Source: Lysobacter enzymogenes
Lineage (GTDB): Bacteria; Pseudomonadota; Gammaproteobacteria; Xanthomonadales; Xanthomonadaceae
NCBI RefSeq assembly: GCF_017355525.1
Contig: NZ_CP067395.1
Span: 2,604,001-2,668,000, forward strand
Length of the DNA stretch: 64,000 bases
Direction: 5' to 3'
Part shown: piece by piece, positions 25,484 to 35,275 of the stretch
How positions within the stretch are numbered: position 1 is the stretch's first letter
Layout of the letters: each line of letters starts with the position of its first letter
Notes under the pieces: model-generated
Told to the model about the DNA's origin: nothing
Databases searched by the model: none
The model's input: the letters and a program-made list of their open reading frames with translations, nothing else
Program-made: the position numbers and the translations under genes

Positions 25484-25948
25484 TCAGCGTTCGCGCACCT
25501 GCCGCCACCAGCGTTTGACCCGGCCGGCGCGCTCGTCCGGTTCGGGCACGTGCACGGCCAGCCGCAGTTGCGGCTTGAACACCTGCTGGTAGCCCTGGTA
25601 CGGCAAGGGGCTGGCCTCGCGCACGGCCGCCAGCAAGGTGTCGCGCGCGGCGGCGTCGAGGCCGCAGGGTTCGATCACGCGCACCGAAGTCACCGCGCCG
25701 CCGGGCGACTGGTTCAGTTCGAGGGTGCAGACGCTGTCGGCGGCGGCGCTGTCCGGCGGCCGCCAGTGCTGGCCGATCGCCTGGCGCAGCAGTTCGTAAT
25801 AGCGCAGCTGGTTCTGCGGCAGGCAGTGCTCGGGGCTGTCGCAGGCCTGGCCGATTTCGTTCTTGGCCGCGGTTGCGGGCGCGGCGGCGACCAGAGCGGC
25901 GGCGGCGAGGATCGCAGCCGACAGCAGACGGTGAGAGGCGGCGCGCAT
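25484..25948 (-). CDS. Free-standing periplasmic TolA domain III-like protein
   Basis: 154 aa with a signal peptide (MRAASHRLLSAAILAAAALV...APATAA). Residues about 40-140 closely parallel the last 95 residues of the neighbouring TolA: 'LRYYELLRQAIGQHWRPPDS', 'GGAVTSVRVIEPCGLDAAARD' and 'SPLPYQGYQQVFKPQLRL' against the same positions there, including the two Cys. It lacks TolA's membrane helix and coiled coil. Its start overlaps the tolA stop (TGATG, one shared base), so translation is coupled. It looks like a tandem duplication of the TolA domain that meets Pal, TolB and CpoB. Its job is unknown. Confidence 0.8.
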   Translation of the reverse strand: MRAASHRLLSAAILAAAALVAAAPATAAKNEIGQACDSPEHCLPQNQLRYYELLRQAIGQHWRPPDSAAADSVCTLELNQSPGGAVTSVRVIEPCGLDAAARDTLLAAVREASPLPYQGYQQVFKPQLRLAVHVPEPDERAGRVKRWWRQVRER

Positions 25949-26901
25949 CAGCGGTCCTCGGCGCGGAAATTGATGGTCAGGCTGCGCTGGAACACGCTTT
26001 CGAACCCGGCGTACGGCAGCGGCTGGGCCTTGAGCACCGCCGCTTCGACCGAACGCCGGCCGGCCTCGTCGTAACTGCAGGGCTCGACCACTTCCACCGC
26101 GATCACCTGCCCGCCGGGCAGCTGGCGGATGCTGAGGCGGCACGCGGCGCCGAGCGGCACCGAGTCCGGACGCGTCCACTTGCTCTTGATCGCCGACTGC
26201 AACGCCGCCTGATAGCGCGCCAGCAAGCCGGTATCGGCGCCCTGGTTGCCGGCCTGCTGCGCCGGCGCGGCCGCCGCAGCGGATTGGCTGGCCTGGGTCG
26301 CGCGGCGGTCGGCGAGCTGTTGCAGCTTCTGCTCGGCCAGATTCTGCTCGCGTTGCAGGTTCGCGCGCTCGCGGCGGATTTCCTCGAGCTTCTTCTGCCG
26401 CTCGGCGTCCTGCTGCTCGGCCAGGCGCTGCTTCTGCTGCGCTTCTTCCTGGCGCTTCTGCTCGGTCAGGTCGACCTGTTCCTGGCGCGCCTTGGCTTCC
26501 TGCAGCTTCTTTTCCTCGGCCGGATTCGGCGTCGGCGCGTCGACCACCTGCTCCTGGCTGGTGGTGTCGGGCACCGGAATGAAATCCTGCGGCGACTGCT
26601 GCTGCGGCGACACCGCGTCCTGCGGCTTGGGCTCGGCGACCGGCTGCGGCAGCGGCTCGGCCTCCTCCGGCAACGGCTCGGGCTGTTCGACCGGCTTGAC
26701 CTTGCTGCGCAGGGTGCGCTGCATCGCCGGCGACAGGTCGCTCATCTCGGCCAGTTCGGTGGTCACCGGCGAACCGGCCGCGGACACCGCGCCGCTGTTC
26801 CAGCTCAGCAGCGCGGCGATGATCAGCGCAGCGAGCAACAGGCCGTGCAGCAGCACGACCAGGATCAGCGCTTGCACCGTGTCGGCGCGGCTCTCCCTCA
26901 T
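25948..26901 (-). CDS. tolA: Cell envelope integrity protein TolA
   Basis: 317 aa. One membrane helix at about 10-33 anchors it in the inner membrane. A Pro/Gln/Glu-rich segment (about 70-125) and a charged coiled coil (about 125-205, 'EEKKLQEAKARQEQVDL', 'QKKLEEIRRERANLQREQNL') span the periplasm. Domain III (about 225-317) carries two Cys and 'GGQVIAVEVVEPCSYDEAGR'. TolA transmits proton-motive-force energy from TolQR to Pal/TolB. The ATG overlaps the tolR stop by four bases and the stop overlaps the next start, so the genes are tightly coupled. Confidence 0.94.
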   Translation of the reverse strand: MRESRADTVQALILVVLLHGLLLAALIIAALLSWNSGAVSAAGSPVTTELAEMSDLSPAMQRTLRSKVKPVEQPEPLPEEAEPLPQPVAEPKPQDAVSPQQQSPQDFIPVPDTTSQEQVVDAPTPNPAEEKKLQEAKARQEQVDLTEQKRQEEAQQKQRLAEQQDAERQKKLEEIRRERANLQREQNLAEQKLQQLADRRATQASQSAAAAAPAQQAGNQGADTGLLARYQAALQSAIKSKWTRPDSVPLGAACRLSIRQLPGGQVIAVEVVEPCSYDEAGRRSVEAAVLKAQPLPYAGFESVFQRSLTINFRAEDR

Positions 26902-27341
26902 TGCTTGTTCTTCTCGGGCTGGCTGATCAGGCTGACCTTCTCGACCCCGGCCTTCTGCAGGATGTTCATCGCATCCATGACCGGCTGGTAATTGGAGCGG
27001 CCGTCGCCGGCGATGTAGACCTGCAGCTTGTCCTTGTCGTTCTGCTTGACCATCGCCCCGACCTTGGTCGCCAGGGTTTCGGCGGTCACCGCTTCCTTCT
27101 TGCCGGCGCGCACGGTCAGGAAGAAGTTGCCGGACTCGTCGACCTGGACCACGACCGGGTCGCTGGTGGTGTTGGTCGATTTGGCGTTGGACTTGGGCAG
27201 GTCGACGTCGACGCCGAGCGTCAGCAGCGGCGCGGTGACCATGAAGATGATCAACAGCACCAGCATGACGTCGATGTACGGCACGACGTTGATGTCGGCC
27301 TTGAGCTTGCGTTTGTGCGGGCGGCGGATGGTGCCGGACAT
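26898..27341 (-). CDS. tolR: Tol-Pal system protein TolR
   Basis: 147 aa. It has a short cytoplasmic N-terminus rich in Arg/Lys, then one membrane helix with the essential Asp in 'INVVPYIDVMLVLLIIFMV' and a periplasmic ExbD/TolR domain (about 45-140, 'VVVQVDESGNFFLTVRAG', 'VYIAGDGRSNYQPVMDAMNIL'). With TolQ it forms the proton-driven motor for TolA. It lies 107 bp after tolQ and overlaps tolA by four bases. Confidence 0.96.
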   Translation of the reverse strand: MSGTIRRPHKRKLKADINVVPYIDVMLVLLIIFMVTAPLLTLGVDVDLPKSNAKSTNTTSDPVVVQVDESGNFFLTVRAGKKEAVTAETLATKVGAMVKQNDKDKLQVYIAGDGRSNYQPVMDAMNILQKAGVEKVSLISQPEKNKQ

Positions 27342-27448
27342 GACGGATTCCTCGGGTTGCGCGCTGGTGGTGCGGGGCGCCGCGCCCGCTCGGGTCGCGT
27401 CGCGCGCCCGCGGCGCGGGCTATGCGGTGGCGATGGCTTGCGCCCGCA

Positions 27449-28231
27449 TCACTCGTCCAGGTGCGCCTGCCGTTGCAGGATCGAGGAGAACTCCTCGGAG
27501 AACGCGTCGTAACGCACCGCCAGCCGCTCCACGCCGGTGGCGAAGCGGTTGTAGGCCCACACCGCCGGGATCGCCACGAACAGGCCCATCGCGGTCGCCA
27601 GCAGCGCCTCGGAAATGCCCGGGGCGACGTCGGCGATGCCGACCTGCTTGGACGCGGACACCAGCGAGTGCATGGTCACCATGATGCCGAACACGGTGCC
27701 GACCAGGCCGATGTAGGGCGAGGTCGAGCCGATGTTGGCGAGCAGTTCCAGGTTGTGCTCGAGCCCGTCGATCTCGCGCGAGCCGGTCGCGCGCATCGCG
27801 CGCTGGGCGCCTTCGATCTGGGCGCGGGCGTCGACGCCGCGGCGCTGGCGCACGCGGTTGAACTCGCGGAAGCCCGATTCGAAGATCGCTTCCAGGCCGC
27901 CGATGCTGCGCGCGCGCTCGGTGGTGCCGGCGTACAGCTTGGACAGTTCGGCGCCGGACCAGAAGCGCTCTTCGAAATGGTCGGCTTCGGCCTTGGCGCG
28001 GCGGATCACTTTCCATTTGCGGAAGATGATGAACCACGAGGTCAGCGAGGCGATCACCAGCAGCGCCATGATGAACTGCACCGGCAGGCTGGCCTTGATC
28101 ACCAGGTCCAGCAGGCTGAATTCGGCGGACGCCTTGCCGGCGGCGGTGGCGGCCTGGGTCACCGCTTGGGTGGCTTCCTCCGGCAGGGCCTGCACGGTGG
28201 TGGCCAGTAGCGCGATCAGCGATGACGTCAT
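27449..28231 (-). CDS. tolQ: Tol-Pal system proton channel subunit TolQ
   Basis: 260 aa, the usual size for this group. Three membrane helices are visible: about 50-72 ('PVQFIMALLVIASLTSWFII'), 160-182 ('GSTSPYIGLVGTVFGIMVTM') and 198-220 ('EALLATAMGLFVAIPAVWAY'). The GLVGTVxGI motif defines the MotA/TolQ/ExbB family. The first 45 residues, with two weakly hydrophobic Ala-rich parts, are longer than in E. coli. TolQ forms the inner-membrane channel with TolR that energises TolA. Confidence 0.96.
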   Translation of the reverse strand: MTSSLIALLATTVQALPEEATQAVTQAATAAGKASAEFSLLDLVIKASLPVQFIMALLVIASLTSWFIIFRKWKVIRRAKAEADHFEERFWSGAELSKLYAGTTERARSIGGLEAIFESGFREFNRVRQRRGVDARAQIEGAQRAMRATGSREIDGLEHNLELLANIGSTSPYIGLVGTVFGIMVTMHSLVSASKQVGIADVAPGISEALLATAMGLFVAIPAVWAYNRFATGVERLAVRYDAFSEEFSSILQRQAHLDE

Positions 28232-28463
28232 GCTCGGTTCTCCATGCCCGGTGCGAGGGCTTGTGTGGGGCGTGCGGCGCGTCGGGAGTCAACGTTCCGC
28301 AGGGTGTCGTGGGGTTGGCGGCGCAGGTTGTAGCGGGCGGGTCGAAGCGGGCCGGTGCAGCTGGCGGGGCGAAGCGGGCGGAACGGAACGCAAGCGGCAA
28401 CGGTTGGCGCGGGTTTTACTACCGGGCCCGTGAAGCCGGCCGCAATGCGGACGGCGACGCGGC

Positions 28464-28919
28464 TCAGCCGCCCGGCGCCGGCACTTCCTGCGCCTGCAAC
28501 TGCGCGTACAGCGTCGGCGGGATCGGGCACGGACGCAGTTGCCGCGCGTCCACCGAAGCGATCTTCACCTCGGCCTCGATCAGCCGCTCCTCGCCGCGCA
28601 GCACGCGCTGGACGAAGATCAGGCTGGCGCGGCGGCAGCGCACCAGTTCCACGGTGACGCGCAGTTCGTCGTCCAGCCGTCCGGGCTTGAGGAAGCCGAT
28701 CTGCATGCCGGCGACCACGAACATCAGCCCGTGCTGCAGCCGCAGGCCGTCCTGGCCGTAACCCAGGGCGCGCACCCATTCGCTGCGCGCGCGCTCCATG
28801 AAAGCCAGGTATTGGGCGTGGTACACCAGCCCGCCGGCGTCGGTATCTTCCCAATAAACGCGTGTCGGCCAACTGAATAAGCCGGGAATTCGCGCCGCAT
28901 CCGCCGCGGCCGCGCTCAT
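28464..28919 (-). CDS. ybgC: Acyl-CoA thioesterase YbgC of the Tol-Pal cluster
   Basis: 151 aa. A single hot-dog domain starts with the catalytic 'VYWEDTDAGGLVYHAQYLAFMER' (Asp of the 4-hydroxybenzoyl-CoA thioesterase family in DTDAGG) and continues with 'ERARSEWVRALGY'. The first 15 residues are an extension. YbgC hydrolyses short-chain acyl-CoAs and associates with the membrane; its link with Tol-Pal is positional in most gammaproteobacteria. It lies 46 bp after ruvB and 232 bp before tolQ, whose promoter may lie in that gap. Confidence 0.93.
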   Translation of the reverse strand: MSAAAADAARIPGLFSWPTRVYWEDTDAGGLVYHAQYLAFMERARSEWVRALGYGQDGLRLQHGLMFVVAGMQIGFLKPGRLDDELRVTVELVRCRRASLIFVQRVLRGEERLIEAEVKIASVDARQLRPCPIPPTLYAQLQAQEVPAPGG

Positions 28920-28965
28920 GCGCGGCCCCCGTGCGGTGCGGCGGCCGGCGTCGCTGCGGCTCGCA

Positions 28966-29994
28966 TCAGAACAGTTCTCCGGCTCCGCCCGGCCGCTCGC
29001 GCGGGTCCAGGCCGAAATGGCGATAAGCGCGCGAGGTCGCCATGCGGCCGCGCGCGGTGCGGATCAGATAGCCCTGCTGGATCAGGAACGGCTCGATCAC
29101 GTCTTCCAGCGTGCCGCGCTCCTCGCTCAGCGCCGCGGCCAGCGATTCGACCCCGACCGGGCCGCCGTCGAAGGATTCGATGATGATCCGGAGCATGCGC
29201 CGGTCGAGATCGTCGAAGCCTTCCGGATCGACCTTGAGCATCGCCATCGCCGCATCGGCGACGGCGCGGTCGATGTGGCCGTTCGCGCGCACCTGGGCGT
29301 AGTCGCGCACCCGCCGCAGCAGGCGGTTGGCGATGCGCGGGGTGCCGCGCGAGCGCTTGGCGATTTCGGCCGCGCCCTCGGCCTCGCAGGCGATGCCGAG
29401 GATCTGCGCCGAGCGGCGCACGATCCGGGTCAGTTCCTCGGCGTTGTAGAACTCCAGCCGCTGGACGATGCCGAAACGGTCGCGCAGCGGCGCGGTCAGC
29501 AGGCCGGCGCGGGTGGTCGCGCCGATCAGGGTGAACGGCGGCAGGTCGATCTTGATCGAGCGCGCGGCGGGGCCCTCGCCGATCATGATGTCGATTTGGT
29601 AGTCCTCCATCGCCGGGTACAGCACTTCCTCGACCAGCGGCGAGAGGCGGTGGATTTCGTCGACGAACAGCACGTCGTGCGGCTGCAGGTTGGTCAGCAG
29701 CGCGGCCAGGTCGCCGGCCTTCTCGATCACCGGGCCGGAGGTCTGGCGCAGGTTGACCCCGAGTTCGTTGGCGATGACGTGGCTCAGCGTGGTCTTGCCC
29801 AGGCCCGGCGGGCCGAAGATCAGCACGTGGTCGAGCGCCTCGCCGCGGCCCTTGGCCGCCTCGATGTAGATCTTGAGCTGCTCGCGCACCGGCTGCTGGC
29901 CGAGGTATTCGTCCAGGCGCTTGGGCCGGATCGAGGCCTCGATGGCCTCGTCTTCGCGGGTGGCGCCGGAACCGATGATGCGCTGATCGTTCAT
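28966..29994 (-). CDS. ruvB: Holliday junction branch migration helicase RuvB
   Basis: 342 aa from the ATG at 29994 ([16 protein letters not shown]); the frame to 30153 adds low-quality sequence. The AAA+ core has Walker A '[18 protein letters not shown]', Walker B 'LFVDEIHRL', the beta-hairpin region and arginine finger 'LRDRFGI', then a winged helix at the end ('[21 protein letters not shown]'). RuvB drives branch migration with RuvA. It is separated from ruvA by kup, the SUKH gene and the cupin gene, an arrangement different from the adjacent ruvAB of E. coli. Confidence 0.96.
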   Translation of the reverse strand: MNDQRIIGSGATREDEAIEASIRPKRLDEYLGQQPVREQLKIYIEAAKGRGEALDHVLIFGPPGLGKTTLSHVIANELGVNLRQTSGPVIEKAGDLAALLTNLQPHDVLFVDEIHRLSPLVEEVLYPAMEDYQIDIMIGEGPAARSIKIDLPPFTLIGATTRAGLLTAPLRDRFGIVQRLEFYNAEELTRIVRRSAQILGIACEAEGAAEIAKRSRGTPRIANRLLRRVRDYAQVRANGHIDRAVADAAMAMLKVDPEGFDDLDRRMLRIIIESFDGGPVGVESLAAALSEERGTLEDVIEPFLIQQGYLIRTARGRMATSRAYRHFGLDPRERPGGAGELF

Positions 29995-30223
29995 GCGGAT
30001 ATGTTCGCATGGGACGGGGCGCGGGCGCAGCGGCGGAACGTACCGGATCGGCCGCCGCTGCGCGCTCGTCGCGGAAACCATGCGCTCGGACGCGGCCCGG
30101 CGCGCAGCGTGCGCCGTTCGCCTCGGCGCCGGCCGGGCCGCGCCTGTGGACAAATCGCGCCAGGCCGGCCGCGGCGGGACGCGGCGGCTCCCCTGCCCCG
30201 CCCGCGACGATCCGGCCGGCCGC

Positions 30224-30697
30224 TCAGACGAAATGCACGTCGTAGCGTTCGTGCATCTGCGCCAGTTCGTCCGCGCCGACCTCGCCGCGCAGGATCTTCG
30301 GCAACGCGCGGAAGTAATCGAAGCGGTCGGTGCCCGGCGCCAGGGTCACGAAGACGTCGGCGACTTCGTCCGCGCCGGCGCGGAAGGAATGCGTCACCCC
30401 GGCCGGGATCACCGCGAGCCCGCCCTGCTCCAGGCGCACGCTCTCGCCGTCGATCTGCATCTCCAGGACGCCGTCGAGCACGTAGAACGCCTCGCTGGAG
30501 CGCCGGTGCAGGTGCGGACGGGCGCCGGCGGCGCCGGGTTGCAGGCGCAGGCGGTTGCAGCCGAGCGCGCCGCAGCAGTCGCTGGCGTCGGCCAGCAGCC
30601 ACAGTTCGCTGCCGTCGCCGCGCAGCCGCTCGGCCTGGTCTTGCTGGATGACGAACACGCCGTTGTCGCGGCGCGTGGCGGAGCGAAGATCGGTCAT
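30224..30697 (-). CDS. Cupin-domain protein
   Basis: 157 aa with one cupin barrel. Motif 1 is visible as '[21 protein letters not shown]' (H-x-H-x4-E-x6-G) and motif 2 as '[14 protein letters not shown]', so a metal site is probably intact. The end '[17 protein letters not shown]' resembles cupins encoded next to quercetinase-like or sugar-related proteins. The substrate is unknown. It is on the same strand between the SUKH and ruvB genes, with 147 bp and 229 bp gaps, so it may be an independent transcription unit. Confidence 0.85.
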   Translation of the reverse strand: MTDLRSATRRDNGVFVIQQDQAERLRGDGSELWLLADASDCCGALGCNRLRLQPGAAGARPHLHRRSSEAFYVLDGVLEMQIDGESVRLEQGGLAVIPAGVTHSFRAGADEVADVFVTLAPGTDRFDYFRALPKILRGEVGADELAQMHERYDVHFV

Positions 30698-30844
30698 GGC
30701 GCAATCCTCATCGCAGAAAGTGGCGATGAGGCTAGGCGCGCCCGGCGCGCGCCGGCAATCCGGCGCCGGTGGAACGGTTCTTCCCGGCGCGACGCGCGCA
30801 CCGCAGCATTCCGCGCCGGGGCTTGCCGGCGGCGGCCGACGCGG

Positions 30845-31945
30845 TTACGACGACTCGCCGCGGCGCAGGTCGGCGAAGAAGCGGTGGAAGTCGCGGGCGC
30901 GGTACAGCTCGACCAGTTCGCCGAAGAATTCGAAGCTCACCACCTCGGGCTCGGCGTGCGGACCGCGCTCGCGATAGTCCAGGCACAGCATCCATTCGAC
31001 GCCGTGCATGGCCAGGATCAGCAGCCGCTCGCAGCCGGCGTAGCCGCGCAGGAAGCCGGACGCCGCGTCGCCGCCCTGGAACGCCTCGGCCCAGTCGGCC
31101 AGGGTCTGCAGGTCGTCGAGCGCGCACACGGTATTGTCGGGAATCGCCGCTTCCCAGTCGTAGCGATGGCGCGAAGGCTGGCGCCGCAACGGCACCCATT
31201 CGAACTCGGTGTCGCCGCCGTTCTGGCGCAGGTACAGCGCGCGCAGCAGCGCAGGCAGGCGCAGGCCCAGGCGCGCTTCGGCCGCGGCGAGCGCCGCTTC
31301 GTCCGCGGGTTCGGCGCGCTCGGCCCAATAGCCGGGGCCGCTCCAGAACGTATCGAGCGCCGGCGGTTGCGGATCGCATTCGACCTGCGCAGCCGGATCG
31401 TGGCGCGACTGCAGGGCCGGGCTCCAGTACTGGAGCTCGACCAGATCGGCGAAGAATTCGGCGTGGCCCGGGTAGTCGCGCAGGCGTCGGCGCCGGTCGG
31501 TCAGCACGATGCGCGGCGCGCCGGGCGCGCTGTAATCCAGGCACAACGTACCGTCGCCCTCGCCCAGCGCGATCGCGATCAGGCGGCTGTCGTCGGCCGC
31601 GAGCGCGGCGAAAGCGTCGTCGCGGCAATCCTCGCGCCGGCGCAGTTCGGCCAGCGAGAACCATTGCGCCAGCGGCAGCAGCCGCGCGCGCGGCACCAGC
31701 CAGTCGGCGTCGATCCAGTCGTCGCCGTGCAGCGGCTTCGCCCGCGCCATCCGCACCGCGCCGCCGTCGTAGCGCGCGTACAAGGCGCGCAACCACTGCG
31801 GCACTTCGATCGCCAGCCGGGTTTCGGCCGCGGCGATGTCGGCCGCGCCGGCGCCGGCCCGGCCGAGGTTGCGTTGCTCGTCCCAGAACGTCTCAAGACT
31901 CGGCGCGCGGCCGTAGACGCGCCAGTCCAGGACGCTGCCGGCCAT
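30845..31945 (-). CDS. Double SUKH (SMI1/KNR4)-domain protein
   Basis: 366 aa made of two SUKH-like halves. The first (about 1-190) has 'ETRLAIEVPQWLRALYARYDGGAV' and 'LCLDYSAPGAPRIVL'; the second (about 195-366) has 'EARLGLRLPALLRALYLRQNGGDTEF' and 'LCLDYRERGPHAEPEVVSFEF'. These are the standard helix-(N/D)GG and strand elements of SMI1_KNR4 proteins. SUKH proteins are often immunity proteins against contact-dependent toxins, but many are housekeeping and no toxin is encoded nearby. The ATG lies two bases after the kup stop, so it is translationally coupled to the potassium transporter. Confidence 0.82.
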   Translation of the reverse strand: MAGSVLDWRVYGRAPSLETFWDEQRNLGRAGAGAADIAAAETRLAIEVPQWLRALYARYDGGAVRMARAKPLHGDDWIDADWLVPRARLLPLAQWFSLAELRRREDCRDDAFAALAADDSRLIAIALGEGDGTLCLDYSAPGAPRIVLTDRRRRLRDYPGHAEFFADLVELQYWSPALQSRHDPAAQVECDPQPPALDTFWSGPGYWAERAEPADEAALAAAEARLGLRLPALLRALYLRQNGGDTEFEWVPLRRQPSRHRYDWEAAIPDNTVCALDDLQTLADWAEAFQGGDAASGFLRGYAGCERLLILAMHGVEWMLCLDYRERGPHAEPEVVSFEFFGELVELYRARDFHRFFADLRRGESS

Positions 31946-31947
31946 GC

Positions 31948-33894
31948 TCAGATCTCGACCTGCGCGCCCAGCTCGACCAGGCGGTTGCCCGGAATGCGGA
32001 AGAATCCGGTCGCCGGCGCCGCGTTGCGGTGCATGAAGGCGAACAGGCGGTCGCGCCAGATCGGCATGCCGCGGTGGCGGCTGGCGACGACGGTCTCGCG
32101 GCTGGCGAAATAGGTCGTGTCCATCGGATCGAAGTAGATGCCGCCGGCGTCGCACGAGCGCATCAGCGCCAGCGGCACGTCGGGCACTTCCATGAAGCCG
32201 AAGCGGATCAGCACGCGGTAGAAGTCGTTGCCGATCGCCTCGATCTTGAGCCGCTTCTCCTTGGGCGCGTACGGCACGCCGAGGGTTTCCACGGTCAGGA
32301 ACACGTTGCGCTCGTGCAGCACCTTGTTGTGCTTGAGGTTGTGCAGCAGCGCGTGCGGCACCACGCCCTTGTCGGCGGTCATGAAGATCGCCGTGCCCGG
32401 CACCCGCACCGGCGGCGCCAGCATCAGCCCGGGCAGGAAGCTGTCGAGCGAAATGCCTTCCTTGCGCACTTCCTCGTGCAGCAGCTCGCGGCCGCGGCGC
32501 CAGGTGCGCAGCAGGGTGAACACGATCAGGCCCAGCGCCAGCGGGAACCAGGCGCCGTCGAAGAACTTGGCGCCGTTGGCGATGACGAAGCCGACGTCGA
32601 CCACGAAGAACAGCACGCACAGCGGCAGCACCCACTTGCGCCAGCGCGGCCACAGCGCGCGCGCGACCAGGGCCAGCAGCAGGGTGTCGATCAGCATCGT
32701 CGCCGACACCGAGATGCCGTAGGCGGTGGCCAGCGCGGTCGAGCTGCGGAACGCCAGGACCACGGTGATGACCGCGATCGCCAGGATCCAGTTGATGTAC
32801 GGAACGTAGATCTGGCCGATCGTGCTCGAGGAGGTGTGCTTGATCTGCATGCGCGGGATGTAGCCCAGCTGCATGGCCTGGCGCGACACCGAGTACGCGC
32901 CGGTGATGACCGCCTGCGAGGCGATCACCGCCGCCATCGTCGCCAGCACGATCATCGGATACAGCGCCCACGGCGGCACCGATTCGAAGAACGGATTGAC
33001 CACCGCGCGCGGATGGTTCAGCACGAACGCGCCCTGGCCGAGGTAGTTCAGCATCAGGCTCGGCAGCACCATGATGTACCACGCGTAGCGGATCGGCTTG
33101 GCGCCGAAGTGGCCCATGTCGGCGTACAGCGCTTCGCCGCCGGTCACCGCCAGCACCACCACGCCGAGGATCAGCACCGACTGCGCGCCGTGTTCCATGA
33201 AGAAGCGCGCGCCCCACATCGGGTTCAGCGCCTTGAGCACTTCCGGGCCCTGGATGATGTTGTAGACGCCGATCGCGGCCAGCGACACGAACCAGATCAT
33301 GGTGATCGGCCCGAACACCTTGCCGACCTTCTCGGTGCCGAAGCGCTGGGCCAGGAACACCATCACCAGGATCACCACGGTGATCGGCACGATGAAGCGG
33401 TGCAGGCCGGGCGCGGCGACTTCCAGGCCCTCGACCGCGCCGAGCACCGAGATCGCCGGGGTGATGACGCTGTCGCCGAAGAACAGCGAGGCGCCGAAGA
33501 TGCCGAGGATGCCGACCACGTACGCCGAGCGCCCGCCCTTGGCCAGGGTGCGCTGGGCCAGGGTCATCAGCGCCATGATCCCGCCTTCGCCGTCGTTGTC
33601 GGCGCGCATGATGATGGTGACGTACTTGACCGTCACCACGATCATCAGCGCCCAGAACACCAGCGACAGGATGCCGAGCACGGTGTCGTGGTTGCTGGTC
33701 AGGTGGAAGTGCGGCGAGAACGCTTCCTTCAGTGTGTACAGCGGGCTGGTGCCGATGTCGCCGAACACCACCCCGATCGCGCCGACGATGAGTCCCGGCA
33801 GGCCTTGCTTGCCGTGGTGGTGCCCGTGTTGGCCGTCCGACGCGGAGTCGTGGGCCTTTTTCGGGGCGTGCGAGGTAGGAACGGTAGAAGACAT
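31948..33894 (-). CDS. kup: Low-affinity potassium/proton symporter Kup
   Basis: 648 aa, typical for Kup. A His-rich cytoplasmic N-terminus ([11 protein letters not shown]) precedes about twelve membrane helices; the signatures '[18 protein letters not shown]', '[13 protein letters not shown]' and '[20 protein letters not shown]' are clear. The cytoplasmic C-terminal third includes 'NFFYRV'-like strands and ends '[17 protein letters not shown]'. It imports K+ with protons. It follows ruvA by 32 bp on the same strand; the order ruvA-kup is known from other Xanthomonadaceae. Confidence 0.96.
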   Translation of the reverse strand: MSSTVPTSHAPKKAHDSASDGQHGHHHGKQGLPGLIVGAIGVVFGDIGTSPLYTLKEAFSPHFHLTSNHDTVLGILSLVFWALMIVVTVKYVTIIMRADNDGEGGIMALMTLAQRTLAKGGRSAYVVGILGIFGASLFFGDSVITPAISVLGAVEGLEVAAPGLHRFIVPITVVILVMVFLAQRFGTEKVGKVFGPITMIWFVSLAAIGVYNIIQGPEVLKALNPMWGARFFMEHGAQSVLILGVVVLAVTGGEALYADMGHFGAKPIRYAWYIMVLPSLMLNYLGQGAFVLNHPRAVVNPFFESVPPWALYPMIVLATMAAVIASQAVITGAYSVSRQAMQLGYIPRMQIKHTSSSTIGQIYVPYINWILAIAVITVVLAFRSSTALATAYGISVSATMLIDTLLLALVARALWPRWRKWVLPLCVLFFVVDVGFVIANGAKFFDGAWFPLALGLIVFTLLRTWRRGRELLHEEVRKEGISLDSFLPGLMLAPPVRVPGTAIFMTADKGVVPHALLHNLKHNKVLHERNVFLTVETLGVPYAPKEKRLKIEAIGNDFYRVLIRFGFMEVPDVPLALMRSCDAGGIYFDPMDTTYFASRETVVASRHRGMPIWRDRLFAFMHRNAAPATGFFRIPGNRLVELGAQVEI

Positions 33895-33926
33895 TGTCGT
33901 CAGATTCCGGGCGGTGAACCGCCGTC

Positions 33927-34517
33927 TCAACGCAGCGCGGACTGTAGCGCTTTGCGGATGATGGCGGCGGCTTCGTCGCCGGCCGCGGTGGCCTCGCGCG
34001 CCATGCGCGCGGCTTCGGCCGGCTTGTAGCCGAGCTGCTGCAAGGCCACTACGGCCTCGCTCTGCGGGTCGGCGGGGATGCCGCCGCTGGGCAGGGTGGC
34101 GCCGGCGCCGGCCAGGTCGGCGGCGCGGTCGCGCAGTTCCACCACCATGCGCTCGGCGGTCTTCTTGCCGATGCCGGGAATGCGGGTCAGCGCGGTGACG
34201 TCGCCGACCTGGACCAGCCGCGCGAATTCGTCGACCGACACGCCCGACAGCACCGCCAGCGCGATCTTGGCGCCGATGCCGCTGACCTTCTGCACGTCGC
34301 GGAACAGCCGCCGTTCGCTCTCGCGCAGGAAGCCGTACAGCGAGACGCTGTCTTCCTTCTGCGCGTAATGGGTGAACAACGCGACTTCGCGGCCGACGTC
34401 GGGCAGGTCGTAGAACGTGCTCATCGGCGCTTCGAGCTCGTAGCCCACGCCATGCACGTCGACCACCAGCCACGGCGGCTGCTTGTGCGCCAGGATGCCT
34501 TTGAGGCGACCGATCAC
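33927..34517 (-). CDS. ruvA: Holliday junction DNA helicase subunit RuvA
   Basis: 196 aa from a GTG start at 34517 (GTG-ATC-GGC, the canonical M-IGRLKG opening), with GGAG seven bases upstream; the frame to 34571 is extra. Domain I is an OB-fold (1-63), domain II carries two HhH motifs ('[15 protein letters not shown]', '[16 protein letters not shown]') and the flexible linker leads to domain III ('[22 protein letters not shown]'), which contacts RuvB. It binds Holliday junctions as tetramers. Confidence 0.96.
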   Translation of the reverse strand: MIGRLKGILAHKQPPWLVVDVHGVGYELEAPMSTFYDLPDVGREVALFTHYAQKEDSVSLYGFLRESERRLFRDVQKVSGIGAKIALAVLSGVSVDEFARLVQVGDVTALTRIPGIGKKTAERMVVELRDRAADLAGAGATLPSGGIPADPQSEAVVALQQLGYKPAEAARMAREATAAGDEAAAIIRKALQSALR

Positions 34518-34682
34518 GGGATGACTCCGATAGGGCGATGCGACCCGCCGTCGCCGGCGCGTCGCGAACAAGAGAAAAGGGAAACCGAAGCGCGGCGGCT
34601 ATCAGGGACAACGCGGACGCGCGCGCGGGACCCTACCCCGCGCGCCGCGGACGGCGCGGCGACGACCCGGACGGCGGCCATC

Positions 34683-35246
34683 TCAGGCGCCGCGCCTGCG
34701 CAGCTGGTGGGTGGCGATGCCGGTGCGCTGGGCCGTAGCGCTCACATGGGCATGGGTCAGCGCGACCGCAAGCGCGTCGGCGGCGTCGGCCTGCAGCTTC
34801 ACTTCGGGCAGGTTCAGCAACAGCCGCACCATGTGCTGGACCTGCTGCTTGTCGGCCGCGCCGCGCCCGACCAGCGACTGCTTGATGAGCCGCGGCGCGT
34901 ATTCGCTGATCGGGATGCGCCGGCGCACCACCGTGGCCAGGGCGGCGCCGCGGGCGTGGCCGAGCTTGAGCGCGGAAGTCGCGGACTTGTCCATGAACAC
35001 CGTCTCGATCGCGACCTGCATCGGCCCGAATTCGTCCAGCGCCGCTTCCAGGCCTTCGCACAGCAGGCCCAGGCGCGAGGGGAAATCCTCGGCGTCGAGC
35101 AGCTTGAGCGCGCGCGCGGCGACGAAGGTGCAGCGGCCGTCGGCGGCCATGTCGATCACGCCCAGGCCGGTGCGCTGCGAGCCGGGGTCGATGCCCAGGA
35201 TGCGCACGTGGCCGGGATTGGGGATTGGGGATTGGGGATTGGGCAT
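34683..35246 (-). CDS. ruvC: Crossover junction endodeoxyribonuclease RuvC
   Basis: 187 aa if started at ATG 35246; the canonical RuvC start corresponds to GTG 35207 ([14 protein letters not shown]), giving 174 aa. No good ribosome binding site distinguishes them. The extra N-terminal residues ([11 protein letters not shown]) are translated from a heptamer repeat. Catalytic acids are present: Asp in 'LGIDPG', Glu in 'AIETVFM', Asp in '[14 protein letters not shown]'. The C-terminus '[13 protein letters not shown]' is somewhat longer than in E. coli. RuvC resolves the junctions moved by RuvAB; it lies 165 bp upstream of ruvA. Confidence 0.9.
   Translation of the reverse strand: MPNPQSPIPNPGHVRILGIDPGSQRTGLGVIDMAADGRCTFVAARALKLLDAEDFPSRLGLLCEGLEAALDEFGPMQVAIETVFMDKSATSALKLGHARGAALATVVRRRIPISEYAPRLIKQSLVGRGAADKQQVQHMVRLLLNLPEVKLQADAADALAVALTHAHVSATAQRTGIATHQLRRRGA
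35214..35241. repeat. Heptamer array GGGATTG x4 at the ruvC start
   Basis: Four tandem 7-bp units. They overlap the 5' end of the longer ruvC reading frame and are followed 34 bp later by four related units on the other strand (35276-35303), forming an inverted arrangement. Confidence 0.8.
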
Positions 35247-35275
35247 GGCGCCGCGTCAGCGCGAGTCCGCCGACG

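Noticed and set aside
30769..34029. 1086-codon frame on the + strand over SUKH, kup and ruvA
   Set aside because: Arg-, His- and Ala-rich nonsense opposite three clearly real genes.
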